21,410 nucleotides of DNA. It comes from Prevotellaceae bacterium (GTDB taxonomy: Bacteria > Bacteroidota > Bacteroidia > Bacteroidales > UBA932). Numbering within the stretch: position 1 is the first letter of the stretch; each line of letters starts with the position of its first letter. Where the stretch lies: positions 1 to 21,410 of the forward strand of contig JAIRMK010000028.1 of assembly GCA_031258755.1 (NCBI GenBank), in the 5' to 3' direction. Below, in pieces: positions 13,630 to 19,426 of this stretch. The position numbers were made by a program, and so were the translations under genes. The notes under the pieces were generated by a model. It saw only the letters and a list, made by a program, of their open reading frames with translations. It was not told the origin of the DNA and ran no database searches.

Positions 13630-13645
13630 AATTTTTATTTTTTGG

Positions 13646-13900
13646 TTAATCTTTATATGGTAACCGGACGGTTGACATGTCCACCTTCCGGCCAAGATAA
13701 TACGGCGCGGTGCCGGTGATATGGATGTTTCGGCGCAATACGCGCATGACGTCGCCCGGCCTGTGACCGCGCGAAGAGAACTCCAGCAGGCGGATGGTTA
13801 CCCACCGGCCGGAGAACCCCAACACCTCACAGCGCGAGTTGCTGTAAAGCTTCGGAACGCTGTAAGGGTTGCTGCAATAACGATAGATGGCGGCTGTCAT
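13646..13900 (-). CDS. Small beta-barrel-like hypothetical protein (84 aa)
   Basis: Residues 20-62 have the rhythm of a small SH3/KOW-like barrel: SRCEVLGFSGRWVTIRLLEF, then RPGDVMRVLRRNI. The C-terminal part is basic. It starts inside the upstream stop as ATGA, so it is translated together with the 70-residue gene. No family is recognised; nucleic-acid binding is possible from the many Arg residues. Confidence 0.6.
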   Translation of the reverse strand: MTAAIYRYCSNPYSVPKLYSNSRCEVLGFSGRWVTIRLLEFSSRGHRPGDVMRVLRRNIHITGTAPYYLGRKVDMSTVRLPYKD

Positions 13901-14109
13901 AATTTTGCTTTTTGTGTTGTAGGAGATTCAACTATTTCGCACGTGTAGTTCGGGTATGCCACACAGTCATCCCAATAACAGGCGTTGTTTGCCGCGTTAT
14001 GGAATACGCCTTTTACAATCGACATTTCCGGATACCCTTTCCGTTTGAGTTCAAAAATGCACCATCCACTATGGCGATTTTTGGCGATGTCTTTTATTAT
14101 GATGTCCAT
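13897..14109 (-). CDS. Hypothetical protein with Cys/Trp-rich core (70 aa)
   Basis: The protein begins MDIIIKDIAKNRHSGWCIF and contains VFHNAANNACYWDDCVAYPNY, with Cys at about 17, 44, 49 and 56. Four Cys in 70 residues is unusual for this element and could be zinc or disulphide, but the spacing is not a known zinc ribbon. It is soluble. It lies between the LRAT-like gene and the 84-residue gene. No family is recognised. Confidence 0.6.
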   Translation of the reverse strand: MDIIIKDIAKNRHSGWCIFELKRKGYPEMSIVKGVFHNAANNACYWDDCVAYPNYTCEIVESPTTQKAKL

Positions 14110-14113
14110 TTTT

Positions 14114-14524
14114 TTATTGGTTAAAAATCTTTTTTCCAGTCAACAGGCATACTACAGTCAGGGAAACAGACCAAAACAATAATTGCGGGGAGTGTCTTTT
14201 TCCAGCAGAGACAAGCGATATGAAATGTTCGCAGTTAAATGTAATTGCATTAAACTTCCGGCATTTTAATTGCTCGTATTTAGCCATTATTTCGGCATCG
14301 GTAAGCGTCGTGGGCTTGCATGTTAGCAGCGTGCGCGAAGCAAAAAACCGTTCGGGCGTGTCAATGATAATATTGCCGCCCCATTCGTTTTGTTCCTTAG
14401 CGGTGTTGTGAAGCAACAACAGCTGTCCATTGTTACGAAATACAATAGCCCTGTGCAGTAGCAGGGATTTATGTATCCGTGCCGTGATAATGGTGCCTGA
14501 AGGCAATGTGTAGAATGATTTCAT
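14114..14524 (-). CDS. LRAT/NlpC-P60-like protein with C-terminal TM (136 aa)
   Basis: The start is taken at 14524 (MKSFYTLPSG); the frame reaches 14629 but that would run into the Cro-like gene. H24 in LLLHRAIVF, H39 in LLLLHN and C98 in FNCEHF form the H-H-C triad order of the LRAT group, a permuted papain-like fold. LRAT relatives move acyl chains between phospholipids, or cut lipids or peptides. Residues 114-129 form a C-terminal membrane segment. The gene lies 10 bases after the Cro-like gene. Membrane lipid modification during virion-membrane formation or lysis is a fair guess. Triad spacing between the two His residues (15) is close to but not identical with human LRAT. Confidence 0.65.
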   Translation of the reverse strand: MKSFYTLPSGTIITARIHKSLLLHRAIVFRNNGQLLLLHNTAKEQNEWGGNIIIDTPERFFASRTLLTCKPTTLTDAEIMAKYEQLKCRKFNAITFNCEHFISLVSAGKRHSPQLLFWSVSLTVVCLLTGKKIFNQ

Positions 14525-14534
14525 GCCGTTTTTA

Positions 14535-14735
14535 TCAGTTAAAAATTTTCTTGCCGGCGAAGTCTTCAATAAGCCGCTGGTAGGCGGGCTTGATAGCAGT
14601 TCTGCCGCTCTTCCAAAAAGAAATGACAACTTTACTTACACCACAATAGTTTGCCAACTGTTGCGTCTTTTCTGTGTATTCGCCGAATGGGATACTTTTT
14701 AGCCATTCGCAAAAAAAATCATTATTTTTTTTCAT
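14535..14735 (-). CDS. Cro-like HTH protein (66 aa)
   Basis: The stretch QQLANYCGVSKVVISFWKSG, then TAIKPAYQRLIEDFAG, is a classic phage Cro/XRE helix-turn-helix, with the recognition helix near residues 34-44. It is the first leftward gene after the divergent gap at 14736-14843, facing an XRE repressor gene. The likely role is to shut the repressor promoter and commit to lytic growth. The rest of the leftward operon (LRAT-like, small genes, spanin, BECR-like) follows it. Confidence 0.75.
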   Translation of the reverse strand: MKKNNDFFCEWLKSIPFGEYTEKTQQLANYCGVSKVVISFWKSGRTAIKPAYQRLIEDFAGKKIFN

Positions 14736-14843
14736 ATTCCTTTGTTAAATGAAAATATATTTGTACTTTTATAATGCAAATGTAATTATAATTTCATTAA
14801 TAATGAAACATTTTTTTCATTTTTATCAAAAAATATTATTAAT
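14736..14843. promoter_or_regulatory. Divergent switch region with perfect 17-bp palindrome
   Basis: TTTCATTA-A-TAATGAAA (14792-14808) is a perfect inverted repeat with one central base. TTTCAT half-sites recur near 14746 (as ATGAAA) and 14815. A leftward TAnnTTTG (TACATTTG, read as CAAATGTA at 14777-14784) and a rightward one (TATATTTG, 14756-14763) lie within. The palindrome falls between the -7 and -33 positions of the leftward promoter, where a bound repressor would block it. Confidence 0.7.
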
Positions 14844-15119
14844 ATGTTAATAGATAGTAAATTAAAATTAGCATTGAAAAAGAATGGAATAACTCAAAAT
14901 AACCTTTGTCAGGAAATAAGTATGACAGCACAAGGATTGAGAAAGGCCATATTAACAAAAACATTGTCAATTGGAACCATTGAAAAAATGTCCGATGTTT
15001 TACATGTGCCTATAAATTATTGGTTTAGTGAAAAAAGCAATGAAAATATAGGTTCATCTGTTAAAGATGTGTTTCAGGCATTGGAAAAAATAGTAGCACG
15101 GGAAATGAATAAAAATTAG
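14844..15119 (+). CDS. XRE-family repressor (91 aa)
   Basis: Residues 5-55 hold an XRE helix-turn-helix: LKLALKKNGITQNNLCQEIS, then MTAQGLRKAIL and LSIGTIEKMSDVLHVP. A short C-terminal helix (70-88) may dimerise. There is no peptidase domain, so it is not a LexA/CI-type self-cleaving repressor. It faces the Cro-like gene across the 17-bp palindrome, which fits a lysogeny repressor. The stop lies 5 bases before the SinR-like gene, so they share a message. The gene and those after it are markedly more A+T-rich than the replication genes. Confidence 0.75.
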   Translation: MLIDSKLKLALKKNGITQNNLCQEISMTAQGLRKAILTKTLSIGTIEKMSDVLHVPINYWFSEKSNENIGSSVKDVFQALEKIVAREMNKN

Positions 15120-15124
15120 GTAAA

Positions 15125-15403
15125 ATGGCAGTATATTGCATCTCATACGATTTAAAAAATAAAAATGGCGAGCCGCTATATGAACAATTAATAACGGCAA
15201 TACAATCTTATGGTAATTGGTGGCATCAGTCAAAATCCACGTGGTTTATTGAAACGGGAAAGACAGCAAGACAAATTCTTGAAAAGTTAGATCCTTTTCT
15301 TTTGGATGGAGATAAAATCATTGTAATAGAAGTAAAAAGCCACTGGTGGGCTAATGGACATACAGAAAAAGAGTATCAATGGATGAAAGAAAGAAAATTT
15401 TAA
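15125..15403 (+). CDS. SinR-family / Cas2-fold protein (92 aa)
   Basis: The start MAVYCISYDLKNK, then LYEQLITAIQSYGNWWHQSKSTWFI, matches the SinR-type Cas2-like family (ISYDL, AIxxYGxWxHxxxSxWxI). D9 sits where Cas2 and VapD enzymes have their catalytic Asp. The family is compact and ferredoxin-like; biochemistry is little known, and it is often found on mobile DNA. There is no Cas1 or repeat array, so this is not adaptive immunity. It is co-transcribed with the repressor (5-base gap) and a membrane protein (3-base gap). Confidence 0.75.
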   Translation: MAVYCISYDLKNKNGEPLYEQLITAIQSYGNWWHQSKSTWFIETGKTARQILEKLDPFLLDGDKIIVIEVKSHWWANGHTEKEYQWMKERKF

Positions 15404-15406
15404 GAT

Positions 15407-15727
15407 ATGGATTCTCATATATTATTAAATATTGTATCAATAATTCTATCAATAAGTGCGATTATTTTGTCGTTCATATTTTATAAGGAAAGTCATCGAC
15501 AAAATAAAGAAACTATTCAAATGCAAATAGAAATAAAGAATGCTGTTAGTGCGCTTAATAAATTGTATGATTGCACATTTGAAAATGTTTTTGGTTTAAT
15601 AAAGACGCACATGAATGTTATGCAAACCCACATATTTCGTACAGTTGGAGAAACGGGTACAGAAACGCCAAATGGTATAATAAAAAAGAAGCAAGGTGTG
15701 GATGCCGATAAAAACGAAAACACATGA
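15407..15727 (+). CDS. N-terminally anchored membrane protein with coiled coil (106 aa)
   Basis: A membrane segment at residues 5-26 (LLNIVSIILSISAIILSFIF) is followed by a coiled-coil-like cytoplasmic part (KETIQMQIEIKNAVSALNKL) and a Lys/Asp-rich tail. It begins 3 bases after the SinR-like gene and ends in an ATGA overlap with a tiny frame. No family is recognised. Co-expression with a Cas2-fold protein suggests a small phage-exclusion or toxin pair, but this is unproven. Confidence 0.65.
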   Translation: MDSHILLNIVSIILSISAIILSFIFYKESHRQNKETIQMQIEIKNAVSALNKLYDCTFENVFGLIKTHMNVMQTHIFRTVGETGTETPNGIIKKKQGVDADKNENT

Positions 15728-15804
15728 ACAATACTATGGGAAAAAAGGATGAAGAATCTTGTAAAATAATATTGGGAGAGTATTATAAAGAAATTTTAAG
15801 ATAA
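15724..15804 (+). CDS. Possible coupled peptide (26 aa)
   Basis: The ATG overlaps the upstream stop as ATGA. The frame is 26 residues, MNNTMGKKDEESC, then a short helix ending in YYKEILR, and ends 7 bases before the next gene. It is charged, not membrane-like. The only support is the overlap and the fact that it fills the gap exactly. Confidence 0.35.
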   Translation: MNNTMGKKDEESCKIILGEYYKEILR

Positions 15805-15811
15805 AAAAATT

Positions 15812-16342
15812 ATGGAAGAATGGATAGACGTGAACCCAACATCAGGTACAGGCAACGGAAAATTTAACGTTGGTGGGACACCGAATACAGGGCGTGATCC
15901 ACGGCATACGACCTTACTTGTTAATGCGGAAGGAGGAGAAAAACATCAAAAGATACCCGTGACGCAAGAAGCAAAAAAGGAGTTCGTGTCGTTTGGTTGT
16001 ATGCAAGAGATTATTATTAGTTCAGAAGGCGGAGAATTATACGTACAAGGGATGACTAATACTCCTAAGTTGACTTTTAACTTAAGCGAAAGTAATATGG
16101 ATGCTATTTTACACGACAAATACGATGCGGGTGGAGAGCTTATTAATAATGGCGAAAAAATACCATTAGACCCAGGCACACATGACGCCTTTCGTTTTTG
16201 TGTCGCATTGACAATTAATGAGAATATAACACAAAAAGAATTATGTGGAAAATTGTGTGCAGTAGCCGATAATAACTCTTGCACCACATTGATTTTGAAA
16301 CAAAAACAATTTATATTGAAAGATTTAGATATAAAAAAATAA
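15812..16342 (+). CDS. BACON-like domain protein, no signal peptide (176 aa)
   Basis: Residues 1-53 match the BACON/Ig-like pattern of Bacteroidetes: EWIDVNPTSGTGNGKFNV, NTGRDPRH, then a strand ending in IPVTQ. BACON domains are beta-sandwiches often found at the start of glycan-active surface proteins and in some gut-phage tail proteins. Residues 54-176 are of unknown fold with five Cys. There is no signal peptide or TM, which is odd for a surface domain; the true start could be further upstream but no in-frame signal is seen. It is followed by a lipoprotein gene 21 bases later. Confidence 0.6.
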   Translation: MEEWIDVNPTSGTGNGKFNVGGTPNTGRDPRHTTLLVNAEGGEKHQKIPVTQEAKKEFVSFGCMQEIIISSEGGELYVQGMTNTPKLTFNLSESNMDAILHDKYDAGGELINNGEKIPLDPGTHDAFRFCVALTINENITQKELCGKLCAVADNNSCTTLILKQKQFILKDLDIKK

Positions 16343-16363
16343 TAAATTAAAACCAAAATAATT

Positions 16364-16822
16364 ATGAAAAAACTGTTTTTACTATCGGCACTATTGCAGA
16401 TGCTGCTGCTGGCCGGATGTAGCAAAGACGAAACGGCCACCGACCCGCGCGACCAATATGTGGGGAATTACAACTATACGGAGGTGGGTTCGATAAGCAT
16501 AAATCAGGGAGGTTCAGTACTCGGCACTGTGCCAATAACTGGAAGTGGTAATGCCATTGTTACATTGTCGGGCGAAAATGAGTTGAGCATAAACGGCATG
16601 GTCATGACACTGTCGGGAAACAAGCTATTACCGATAACCAGACCGTTCAACGAAAATAGCTCGGAATATAATATCTCCATGAATGGGACGCAGACATCAC
16701 AAGGAACGGTGTCCGTGGGCATGATAACGATAAATCATATAATATCGGGTGCATGGACGCAAGGTTCATCGGTATCTGGCACCTTGTCTGGGACAATAGT
16801 TACTACGTTGACGAAGCAATAA
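16364..16822 (+). CDS. Surface-exported lipoprotein (152 aa)
   Basis: The signal peptide MKKLFLLSALLQMLLLAG ends at C19, a clear lipobox (LLAGC). The residues after Cys are S-K-D-E, which fit the Bacteroidetes lipoprotein export signal (x-K-D/E-D/E), so the protein should be displayed on the outer surface. The mature part (24-152) is a Ser/Thr/Gly-rich beta protein with repeating ISMNGTQTS-type strands, lipocalin-like in rhythm but not recognised. As prophage cargo it may block phage receptors or alter surface properties. Last gene of the rightward operon. Confidence 0.7.
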   Translation: MKKLFLLSALLQMLLLAGCSKDETATDPRDQYVGNYNYTEVGSISINQGGSVLGTVPITGSGNAIVTLSGENELSINGMVMTLSGNKLLPITRPFNENSSEYNISMNGTQTSQGTVSVGMITINHIISGAWTQGSSVSGTLSGTIVTTLTKQ

Positions 16823-16989
16823 AATTATGACGAAATAGCAAATACAGTAAATACAAAAATAAAACATTGAATTTGATTGCATAATAGATAGGGCTAACCC
16901 CCATCCTTCGCCCGAAAAGTTTGGCATCCCATGCGGAATGCGGATTTCAGAAGTTTAAAAGTGCCTAAATACAGTTTAGATACAGTTTA
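16823..16989. other. Noncoding stretch after the cargo operon
   Basis: No gene is seen. CAGTTTAGATA is followed at once by CAGTTTAGG (16973-16991 area). A weak GCAT/ATGC stem lies near 16925. No clear terminator or tRNA-like target was found. Confidence 0.4.
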
Positions 16990-17151
16990 GGTTTACCCTT
17001 AAGTTTACTGCGTTTCCGATTGTTCCGATGTGGGAAAAATATTTTTTTTGTCTATTTTTACAGAGGGTTTACCAAAAAATTACCTGTGGTTTACTTGTGG
17101 TAATACAGAAATTGCCTCCGGCTGACCTGTTTGGTCTATAATGGTTTACAT
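16990..17151. repeat. Internally deleted second copy of the 8352-8757 region
   Basis: Positions 16990-17074 match 8352-8436 and positions 17067-17151 match 8672-8757 in the same orientation, with only a few changes (for example GGTG to GC near 17010, and four single changes in the second half). The middle 235 bases of the left copy are absent; the joint falls in a shared GGGTTTACC. The copy ends exactly at the stop codon of the vapC-like gene. The simplest reading is slipped recombination between repeats after a duplication, or an end of the element. Confidence 0.85.
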
Positions 17152-17567
17152 TATTTTTCGTTGAAAATGAAATCAAGTTTTTGATTTTTGTAGTATTGCA
17201 TTTTTCTGTCGCTGCTAATGAGTGGCATTTTTTCAGTGATGGCTTGTGCAATAATCATCCGATCGAATGGGTCGTTATGTCCTTTGACCGGTTCAAGGTT
17301 GGCAAAGGTAAGCAGGTGCTCTTTTTTGACATAATTTATTGTAAACGACAAATCTTTTTCAATGGTATTAAACACATCCTTAGGATTCTCCCATTTGCTT
17401 ACATTTAATCTGCCACCCTGCAAGAGCACAAAAACTTCATGTACACTAATGGAACTTACATAAATGAGGTTTTCAGGATTTTTAATAATGTAAAAAATAT
17501 CCTTTGTAATTAGAGCGTTATCCGTTCGTAAACGGATGAGAATATTCGTATCTATTAAATACCTCAT
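17151..17567 (-). CDS. vapC: PIN-domain toxin, VapC family (138 aa)
   Basis: LIDTNIL opens the protein with D6. E44 in VHEV, D99/D102 in HNDPFDR and D120 in SSD complete the acidic metal site of PIN-domain RNases. The usual VapC length is 125-140, so the gene is complete. VapC toxins cut tRNA or rRNA. It follows a 50-residue gene by 4 bases, which is the antitoxin position. It belongs either to the element's edge or to the chromosome. The subgroup resembles those paired with short DUF2281-like antitoxins. Confidence 0.85.
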   Translation of the reverse strand: MRYLIDTNILIRLRTDNALITKDIFYIIKNPENLIYVSSISVHEVFVLLQGGRLNVSKWENPKDVFNTIEKDLSFTINYVKKEHLLTFANLEPVKGHNDPFDRMIIAQAITEKMPLISSDRKMQYYKNQKLDFIFNEK

Positions 17568-17571
17568 TCAA

Positions 17572-17724
17572 TTAATTATAAAGGATGGATTTATCGTAAA
17601 TAATCACATCTTTCGACCTGTCCGGATTCGCTAACATCCATTGCGCTGCTTTCGACAATTTTTCCTTTACCGTCTTGCTTTTGGCGGTGGTTTTGATTGG
17701 TTCTTTTATTTTTGCCGTTGCCAT
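17572..17724 (-). CDS. Putative antitoxin of the VapC toxin (50 aa)
   Basis: The frame starts at 17724 and ends 4 bases before vapC. The sequence is basic and helical (MATAKIKEPIKTTAKSKTVK, then KAAQWMLANPDRSKD), ending in IIYDKSILYN. It lacks a clear DNA-binding fold at its start, but the Lys-rich N-terminus could contact DNA and the C-terminal part the toxin. A promoter with a -7 element lies 18 bases upstream. Antitoxin role is assigned by position and size. Confidence 0.65.
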   Translation of the reverse strand: MATAKIKEPIKTTAKSKTVKEKLSKAAQWMLANPDRSKDVIIYDKSILYN

Positions 17725-17741
17725 AATTCTATCGTTTTTTA

Positions 17742-17789
17742 CAAAGGTAAGTATTTTTTTTCAATCGGATACAAAAGTATTTTTTTTCA
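17742..17789 (-). promoter_or_regulatory. vapBC promoter and repeated operator
   Basis: On the minus strand TACCTTTG (17742-17749) is the -7 element and TTTG (17772-17775) a -33 element 22 bases upstream. An exact 15-bp direct repeat, AAGTATTTTTTTTCA, lies at 17749-17763 and 17775-17789, overlapping both elements. This is a good candidate operator for autoregulation by the toxin-antitoxin complex. Confidence 0.6.
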
Positions 17790-17864
17790 TAATAGCAAAT
17801 ATTTGTGTTTGGCAGTAATAAAAAAAGTTTATCGGTACGATTATTTTTATCGGATATTTTATGC

Positions 17865-17872
17865 TACCTTTG
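17865..17872 (+). promoter_or_regulatory. hutH -7 promoter element
   Basis: TACCTTTG fits TAnnTTTG, 27 bases before the hutH start. The -33 side is only a T-run near 17845. Transcription would begin near 17879. Confidence 0.55.
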
Positions 17873-17899
17873 TAAAAGGCCCTTGTTTACAAAAAATTT

Positions 17900-19387
17900 A
17901 TGACGACACATTATATTTCATCCGAACCATTAACCCTTGACCTCATACAAACGTTGCTCGAACAGCCACACCAATTGGCATTGAGTAATGATTCGCGACG
18001 AAAAATAGAAATTTGCCGCAGCTACCTTGACCAAAAAGCGCTAAAGAGCGAAGCGCCCATCTACGGTGTTACTACGGGTTTTGGCTCGCTGTGCAACAAA
18101 AACATATCGTTCGAGGAGTTGGGTCGCCTGCAGGAAAATCTGGTGATGTCACATGCGTGCAGCACCGGCGACGAACTGGCGCCCGAACTGGTACGCCTCA
18201 TGCTGCTGCTCAAGGCGCACGCGCTCTCCATGGGACACAGCGGCGCACAGACAAGCACCATTGAACGTATCCTCGACTTCTATAACTACGACATACTCCC
18301 GGTGGTATATGACAGAGGCTCGTTGGGTGCAAGCGGTGACTTGGCGCCCTTAGCCAATCTTTTCCTCCCGCTCATCGGGAAAGGCGAGGTAAACTACCAA
18401 GGGAAAAAACAGCCGGCCGCCGGGGTGCTGAAACAACTCGGCCTGCAAGCGGTGAAACTGCAATCGAAAGAAGGCCTGGCGCTGCTCAACGGCACGCAAT
18501 TCATGAGCGCACACGGCGTGCTGGCGCTCTTCAAAAGTGACCGTTTGCTGAAACTTGCCAATAAAATCAGCGCACTTTCGCTCGAAGCCTTCGACGGCTG
18601 TATCGACCCGTTCGACGAACGGCTGCATGCCTTGCGCCCACAACAAGGGCAAATTGAAACGGCCGCCGAAATGCGCAACCTCCTTAAAGGAAGCGAACTC
18701 ATCGCCCACGCCAAGCCACATGTGCAAGACCCCTACTCATTCCGCTGCATCCCGCAGGTACACGGCGCCGTGAAAGACAGCGTCCGTTATGTAAACCGCA
18801 TCGTGCTTATCGAAATCAATTCGGTAACCGACAACCCCATGGTGTTCCCCGAAGATGACGCGGTGATTTCCGGCGGTAACTTCCACGGACAACCGCTTGC
18901 GCTGGCCTACGATTTTCTGGCCATCGCTTTATCGCAATTAGGCAATATTTCGGAACGCCGCACGGCACAACTGATTCTCGGCCTCCGCGGCTTGCCCGAA
19001 TACCTTATTGCCCAATCGGGCCTCAACTCCGGATTTATGATTCCCCAATATGTGGCCGCTGCATTAGTGAATCAAAATAAGACGTACAGCCACCCCGTTT
19101 CCGTGGATTCCATTGTGTCGTCCAACGGACAGGAAGACCACGTGAGCATGGGCGGAAATGCAGCTACCAAACTGCTCAAGGTGATCGACAACGTGGAACG
19201 CATCTTAGCCATCGAACTCATGAATGCCGCACAGGCGCTTGAGTTCCGGCGTCCGGAAAAAAGTTCGCCGATACTCGAAGCCTTTTTCTACGAATTTCGT
19301 AAAGTGGTACCCTACCTCCCGGAAGATCGCATCCTGTACGAAGATATGCAAAAAGCGATAGATTTTGTGAAGAATACTGCTGTTTGA
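17900..19387 (+). CDS. hutH: Histidine ammonia-lyase
   Basis: This 495-residue enzyme removes ammonia from L-histidine to give urocanate, the first step of histidine breakdown. The MIO cofactor forms from A144-S145-G146 in SLGASGDLAPL. YGVTTGFG (55-62) gives the catalytic Tyr. S84-H85 (LVMSHA) is the pair typical of histidine rather than tyrosine lyases. QDPYSFRCIPQVHGA and NSVTDNP are further family blocks. Length is normal for Bacteroidetes. It is cytosolic and forms a tetramer in known relatives. No other hut gene is in the window; asnS follows at 40 bases with its own promoter element. This marks the return to ordinary chromosome. Confidence 0.95.
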   Translation: MTTHYISSEPLTLDLIQTLLEQPHQLALSNDSRRKIEICRSYLDQKALKSEAPIYGVTTGFGSLCNKNISFEELGRLQENLVMSHACSTGDELAPELVRLMLLLKAHALSMGHSGAQTSTIERILDFYNYDILPVVYDRGSLGASGDLAPLANLFLPLIGKGEVNYQGKKQPAAGVLKQLGLQAVKLQSKEGLALLNGTQFMSAHGVLALFKSDRLLKLANKISALSLEAFDGCIDPFDERLHALRPQQGQIETAAEMRNLLKGSELIAHAKPHVQDPYSFRCIPQVHGAVKDSVRYVNRIVLIEINSVTDNPMVFPEDDAVISGGNFHGQPLALAYDFLAIALSQLGNISERRTAQLILGLRGLPEYLIAQSGLNSGFMIPQYVAAALVNQNKTYSHPVSVDSIVSSNGQEDHVSMGGNAATKLLKVIDNVERILAIELMNAAQALEFRRPEKSSPILEAFFYEFRKVVPYLPEDRILYEDMQKAIDFVKNTAV

Positions 19388-19398
19388 CGATTTTTTTA

Positions 19399-19406
19399 TA
19401 CCTTTG
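19399..19406 (+). promoter_or_regulatory. asnS -7 promoter element
   Basis: TACCTTTG matches TAnnTTTG and lies 20 bases before the asnS start, right after the hutH stop. No good -33 at proper spacing is seen; the nearest TTTG is only 12 bases upstream. Confidence 0.5.
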
Positions 19407-19426
19407 TAAGTTAATGTTATCATTGT

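Larger units (their letters stand above)
1..17151. mobile_element. Integrated tailless-phage-like element (left end outside window)
   Basis: Nearly all genes from 1 to 14735 run leftward with short gaps or ATGA overlaps. They include a candidate capsid protein, a short packaging-type ATPase, a chain of tiny single-TM proteins, a transglycosylase, a metalloprotease, a primase-helicase, a spanin candidate and a Cro/repressor pair. Large terminase, portal and tail genes are absent. That set fits a tailless internal-membrane phage rather than a tailed prophage or an ICE, which would show relaxase and mating-pair genes. The right edge is put at the end of the 16990-17151 repeat because vapBC and then hutH follow; vapBC could instead belong to the element. 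The left edge is not in the window. The phage nature is inferred. Confidence 0.7.

Noticed and set aside
14525..14629. Upstream extension of the LRAT-like gene
   Set aside because: It would overlap the Cro-like gene by about 95 bases; the start at 14524 lies directly after it.
15125..15403. Cas2-like protein as a sign of a CRISPR system
   Set aside because: No Cas1, no other Cas gene and no repeat-spacer array; SinR-family proteins share the fold without a CRISPR role.
16990..17151. Repeat pair as simple attL/attR of the whole element
   Set aside because: The two copies would exclude the capsid module at 1-8315, and the copies differ by a 235-base internal deletion, unlike normal attachment sites.
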